Of a stretch of 64,000 bases of DNA, positions 60,953-64,000 are shown one piece after another (position 1 is the first letter of the stretch; each line of letters begins with the position of its first letter). The stretch is from contig CAVSZD010000010.1 in the NCBI GenBank assembly GCA_963732355.1, positions 186,001 to 250,000 on the forward strand. The letters are read 5' to 3'. The notes beneath the pieces were generated by a model. The model had not been told where the DNA came from, ran no database searches, and saw only the letters and a list, made by a program, of their open reading frames with translations. The DNA is from JADKAV01 sp963732355 (GTDB taxonomy: Bacteria > Actinomycetota > Actinomycetes > S36-B12 > UBA10799). The position numbers were made by a program, and so were the translations under genes.

Positions 60953-62302
60953 ATGATCGACCGCGACAAACTCGCCGCTGCCCTCGAGGTCGAGCGCGCG
61001 ACCCATGCTGAACGCACCCCGGGTTCTAAGGAACTGTTCGACCAGGCCGACCACCTCTTCGGCCGGGTTCCCATGACGTGGATGAACAAGTGGTCCGGCG
61101 GTTACCCGCTGTATCTGGACACCGCCCACGGCAACCGGATCACCGACGTGGACGGCAACGAGTACGTCGACTTCGCGCTGGGCGACACCGGCTCGATGGC
61201 CGGCCATTCGCCGCAGGCGACGGTCTCGGCCGTCCAGCGCCGGATCGGGGAACTCGGCGGCATCACCACGATGATGCCCAGTGCCGACGCAGAGTGGGTC
61301 GCAGCCGACCTGACACGTCGCTTCGGACTGCCGTTGTGGTCCTTCAGCCTGACGGCCACCGATGCCAACCGCTGGGCCCTGCGCCTGGCGCGCATGGTCA
61401 CCGGCCGGCCCAAGGTCATGGCGTTCTCCTACTGCTACCACGGGTCGGTGGATGAGACCTTCGTGATCTCCGGCCCGGACGGGACGACGCTGCCACGCGG
61501 TGGCAACGTGGGACCCGCGTACCCCGTGGCCGAGTCGACGCGCGTGGCCGAATTCAACGACTTGGCCGACGTGGAGGCCGGCTTGGCTCACGGCGACGTT
61601 GCGGTGCTGATCATGGAGCCGGCGTTGACGAACATCGGCATCGTGCTCCCGGAGCCCGGTTTCCTGGAAGGCGTCCGCGACCTTTGCACGAAGTACGGCA
61701 CGCTGCTGCTGATCGACGAGACGCACACGATCTCAGCTGGCCCCGGGGGCTGTACGGCGGCTTGGAACCTGCAGCCTGACATCTTCGTGATCGGCAAGAG
61801 CATCGGCGGTGGCATCCCGTGCGGTGCCTACGGCATCACAGAAGGTGTCGCGGAGGCGGTCCGCAACCACCCGGAGGCCGACCTGGTGGACGTCGGCGGT
61901 GTCGGGGGAACGCTGGCTGGCAACGTCTTGTCGACCGCAGCGATGCGGGCCACGCTGGGGGAGGTATTCACCGACGCCAACTTCGAGCACATGATCACCC
62001 TGGCCACCCGGTTCACGGCAGGGGTGGATGCAGTGCTTGAGAAGTACGACGCGCCCTGGTCGATCGCCCAACTCGGGGCACGCGCGGAATACCGGTTCGT
62101 GCGACCGGCGCCGCGCAACGGGACCGAGTCGGCCGCCGCTCACGACGATGACATCGAGGAATACCTGCACCTCTACCTGTCTAACCGCGGAGTTCTCATC
62201 ACGCCGTTCCACAACATGGCGCTCATGTGCCCGGACACCACCGCCGCCGACGTGGACCTGCACAGCGCCCTGTTCGACGAGGCGGTCGCGCAGATCGTTT
62301 AG
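60953..62302 (+). CDS. Class-III aminotransferase / glutamate-1-semialdehyde aminomutase-like
   Basis: 449 residues from ATG 60953, after GGAGAACC. Motifs: VDFALGDTGSMAGHSP, the substrate loop YCYHGSVDE, LLIDETHTISAGPGG with the PLP Asp, and the Lys in IFVIGKSIGGGIPCGAYG. The sequence is like the HemL/aspartate-aminotransferase group rather than the true HemL. Co-transcribed with the FAD oxidase, it likely handles the aldehyde or amino product of that enzyme. Confidence 0.88.
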   Translation: MIDRDKLAAALEVERATHAERTPGSKELFDQADHLFGRVPMTWMNKWSGGYPLYLDTAHGNRITDVDGNEYVDFALGDTGSMAGHSPQATVSAVQRRIGELGGITTMMPSADAEWVAADLTRRFGLPLWSFSLTATDANRWALRLARMVTGRPKVMAFSYCYHGSVDETFVISGPDGTTLPRGGNVGPAYPVAESTRVAEFNDLADVEAGLAHGDVAVLIMEPALTNIGIVLPEPGFLEGVRDLCTKYGTLLLIDETHTISAGPGGCTAAWNLQPDIFVIGKSIGGGIPCGAYGITEGVAEAVRNHPEADLVDVGGVGGTLAGNVLSTAAMRATLGEVFTDANFEHMITLATRFTAGVDAVLEKYDAPWSIAQLGARAEYRFVRPAPRNGTESAAAHDDDIEEYLHLYLSNRGVLITPFHNMALMCPDTTAADVDLHSALFDEAVAQIV

Positions 62303-62312
62303 GTCACGCGGA

Positions 62313-62660
62313 TCATCGGTCGCCCGCCGCCTCGTCGATGGCCTCGATGAGGCGGCGCTGTTCGCGCTCGATGTACCCACCCTTGCGGTAGTTGCGGATC
62401 AGGTCGTCTACAAATGCCACGGGGTCGTCTCCCACGATCTGGCGGATCGGGGTTCCGTCGGCCGCGGCCCGCTCGAACAGGTCGGCGACGTCCTCGAACA
62501 GTGAGTTGGCGCTGTCGCCGTCGAGGGCGCCGAAGTACATGAGGTAGCGCTGGATGCCCTCCACGGCAGTGCGGTAGTCGGGCGGGAGCTGCCGCACGCG
62601 TGCCCGGTACTGCCGCCAACGGCGCTTGTCCCCGACGAGTTTGGTGACGAGGTTAGGCAT
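62313..62660 (-). CDS. DUF1048-family protein
   Basis: 115 residues from ATG 62660. The sequence DKRRWRQYRARVRQLPPDYRT and IQRYLMYFGALDG, then VADLFERAAADG and FVDDLIRNYRKGGYIER, matches the DUF1048 family, helical proteins with no known role that are usually encoded next to a PadR regulator, as here (8-nt overlap). Its end is 10 nt from the convergent aminotransferase gene. Confidence 0.75.
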   Translation of the reverse strand: MPNLVTKLVGDKRRWRQYRARVRQLPPDYRTAVEGIQRYLMYFGALDGDSANSLFEDVADLFERAAADGTPIRQIVGDDPVAFVDDLIRNYRKGGYIEREQRRLIEAIDEAAGDR

Positions 62661-62988
62661 GAGTGCCTCCTTTACGAAGCTGTTCCAACCGTTCCGCGAG
62701 GAAGCTCCATGTCCTCCAGAACTCCGACAGGTAGTCAGTTCCTGCGTTGTTCAGGGTGTAGACCTTGCGCGGTGGCCCCTTTTGGGAGGGGACTTTCTCC
62801 ACGTCAACCAGGCCGCGCTGCTCGATCCTGATCAGCAACGCATAGACCGTGCCCTCTGCAATGTCGGAGAATCCTTGCTCCCGCAGCCATGCGGTGATCT
62901 CATACCCGTAGGCGGAGTGGTCGGCCAGGAACGCCAGGACGATGCCCTCGAGGGTTCCCTTGAGCATCTCGGTCAACTGCTTGCCCAC
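62653..62988 (-). CDS. PadR-family transcriptional regulator
   Basis: 111 residues from GTG 62988 with GGAGG nearby. The helix-turn-helix LKGTLEGIVLAFLADHSAYG and the strand pair EGTVYALLIRIEQRGLVDVE, with KVYTLNNAGTDYL, are PadR. It probably represses the padR-DUF1048 operon through the TACTG/CAGTA palindrome upstream. Confidence 0.88.
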   Translation of the reverse strand: MGKQLTEMLKGTLEGIVLAFLADHSAYGYEITAWLREQGFSDIAEGTVYALLIRIEQRGLVDVEKVPSQKGPPRKVYTLNNAGTDYLSEFWRTWSFLAERLEQLRKGGTHA

Positions 62989-63013
62989 CGGATCCTCCAG
63001 CGCTACTCATTAT

Positions 63014-63028
63014 TACTGACTACCAGTA
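63014..63028. promoter_or_regulatory. Palindrome in the padR promoter
   Basis: TACTG-N5-CAGTA, a perfect 15-bp palindrome, lies 26 nt upstream of the PadR start, in an A/T-rich stretch (63005-63045) with further AGTA/TACT motifs that stands out from the G+C-rich surroundings. This is a good candidate for the autoregulatory site. Confidence 0.5.
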
Positions 63029-63059
63029 CATAGTATCACTGAATTCCGCAGGGCCAAAC

Positions 63060-64000
63060 TCACGTCACGCGGTTGCTGACCTCGTCGAATTCGAGGTACC
63101 GCCGGCTTTGGACGAGCTGTCGTAGACGGTCGAATCCGTCCCACACCTCGGTGTAGCTGGTGGGCAGCGGCGAGATGGCCAGCCGGATTCCGTCGGGTTC
63201 CCGGTAGTCGGGGATGGTCTTGGTCAGCGTCCGCATCGCCGCCGCGATCCGTTTCGCGTCGGGGTGGGCGATCGTGATGTGCCCGCCGCGGAGTTGCGGG
63301 TCGCGCGCAGTGAGCAGCGAGAAGCCCAGAGGCGCGAGCCAGGCGTCGTACAAGTGGATCATCAGCTCGGTTCCTCTTTGGGCTTTGGCGCTGATGGCGG
63401 CCATCCCGGCTTCGGCGATCATCCGGTGAGCGACCTGGACGGCCCGCAGACCGAGGACCGGGGGAGTGGCTATCTGGTAGCGCCTGATGCCCTCGGCGGG
63501 CTCGAAGACCGGGCCCATGGCGAACTGGTCGCGGTTGGCGAACCACCCTTGGATCGGCACCTGCAACTCGTGCTGCACCGCGGCGTTGACGTAGAGCCAG
63601 GCCGGTGCGCCGGGGCCTGAGTTGCCGTACTTGTAGGTGCAGCCGACGGCTAGGTCCACGCCCCATTGATCGAAGTGCAGGTCGACGCTGCCGGCCGCGT
63701 GGGAGGCGTCCCAGACGACAAGTCCGCCCCGGTCGCGGACGAGCTTGGTGATACCGGGCACATCCTGGCGCGCCCCGGAGCGGTACTGCACCACCTGTAG
63801 GGCCACAAGAGCCACGTCGTCGAGGTGTTCGTCGAGCGCAGCGACGCTGATCTGCTCACAGTCCGAGCTGATGGGCACCCCGCCGGTGCCGTCGTTGTCA
63901 AGGATCACGAGTTCCAGATCCAGCGAGCGGGCGATTCCGGCCAGAATGTAGCGGTCTGTCGGAAAGTTGGCGGCGTCGATGAGGACTTTGGTGCGGCCGG
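63060..64000 (-). CDS. kynU: Kynureninase (5' end beyond window edge)
   Basis: The frame from the stop at 63060 stays open to the right edge, so the N-terminus is missing (about 313 residues visible). It shows NFPTDRYILAG, WDASHAAGSVDLHFDQW, the PLP-Lys motif GCTYKYGNSGPGAPAWLYVN, GWFANRDQFAM and RLAISPLPTSYTEVWDGFDRL, all typical of kynureninase, which cleaves kynurenine to anthranilate and alanine in tryptophan breakdown. The rest of the pathway would lie to the right of the window. Confidence 0.92.
   Translation of the reverse strand, partial: GRTKVLIDAANFPTDRYILAGIARSLDLELVILDNDGTGGVPISSDCEQISVAALDEHLDDVALVALQVVQYRSGARQDVPGITKLVRDRGGLVVWDASHAAGSVDLHFDQWGVDLAVGCTYKYGNSGPGAPAWLYVNAAVQHELQVPIQGWFANRDQFAMGPVFEPAEGIRRYQIATPPVLGLRAVQVAHRMIAEAGMAAISAKAQRGTELMIHLYDAWLAPLGFSLLTARDPQLRGGHITIAHPDAKRIAAAMRTLTKTIPDYREPDGIRLAISPLPTSYTEVWDGFDRLRQLVQSRRYLEFDEVSNRVT

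Noticed and set aside
1..64000. tRNA, rRNA, prophage or insertion-sequence genes
   Set aside because: None was recognised on reading both strands; no integrase or transposase motif was seen in any frame. A tRNA scan was not run.

Overview
The window is a high-G+C chromosomal segment with dense, mostly short-spaced genes, frequent GTG starts and 1-8 nt gene overlaps. The gene content points to an actinobacterium (Actinomycetota): a glnA2-type glutamine synthetase coupled to a GlnE adenylyltransferase, a canonical GlnA behind a GlnR-type box, a polyphosphate glucokinase, an F420:NADPH oxidoreductase, a DtxR/IdeR-type iron box, and Zur/znu zinc genes. The order or genus cannot be fixed from the sequence alone. 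I saw no rRNA, tRNA, CRISPR, prophage or transposase gene.

Layout. 0-6.3 kb: divergent PspC protein and PspC-histidine kinase/LuxR regulator pair, a hydrolase/VOC pair, and a substrate-binding/VWA fusion protein with a membrane coiled-coil partner. 6.4-13 kb: short-chain dehydrogenase, L,D-transpeptidase, DEAD-box RNA helicase, PHA-synthase-like hydrolase, NADPH oxidoreductase, aquaporin. 13-15.9 kb: zinc uptake operon znuA-znuC-znuB-zur with a Zur-like box. 15.9-24 kb: sugar block (beta-glucosidase and lipoprotein, galK-galT, alpha-galactosidase). 24-28.9 kb: MarR, ppgK, map, npdG, then a repeat array, then panB. 29-33 kb: MFS exporter and TetR with a palindromic operator, nadE. 33.3-41.3 kb: glnA2-glnE, an unrecognised Rossmann-like protein, copA. 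41.3-42 kb: 101-bp tandem repeats and an ApbE-like remnant. 42-52 kb: secreted RCC1 protein, orphan PilB ATPase, K+ channel with RCK domains, alpha/beta hydrolase, amidohydrolase, serine hydrolase. 52.1-52.6 kb: scar built from two gene fragments. 52.6-55 kb: iron uptake efeO-efeB under an IdeR-like box. 55-64 kb: collagen-like secreted protein, glnA, two class-III aminotransferases flanking an FAD oxidase, DUF1048/PadR pair, and the 3' part of kynureninase.

Three things stand out beyond ordinary genes. First, a family of exactly 68-bp, near-perfect palindromes (five copies) with a compensatory base-pair change between copies and inverted loops; three copies sit in a G+C-rich tandem array. 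Second, a 49-bp structured repeat in two diverged subfamilies (41.4 and 58.1 kb) that keeps the same stem positions. Third, eight apparent single-base frameshifts in six otherwise intact genes (znuC, MFS, TetR, RCC1, efeO, efeB), seven of them one-base insertions, which looks more like assembly or read error than gene decay.

Together the genes describe an aerobic heterotroph with metal homeostasis (Zn, Fe, Cu), galactoside use, nitrogen control through GlnA/GlnE/GlnR, and amine/amino-acid catabolism. All functional calls are from motifs and family knowledge read by eye; no database search was run.
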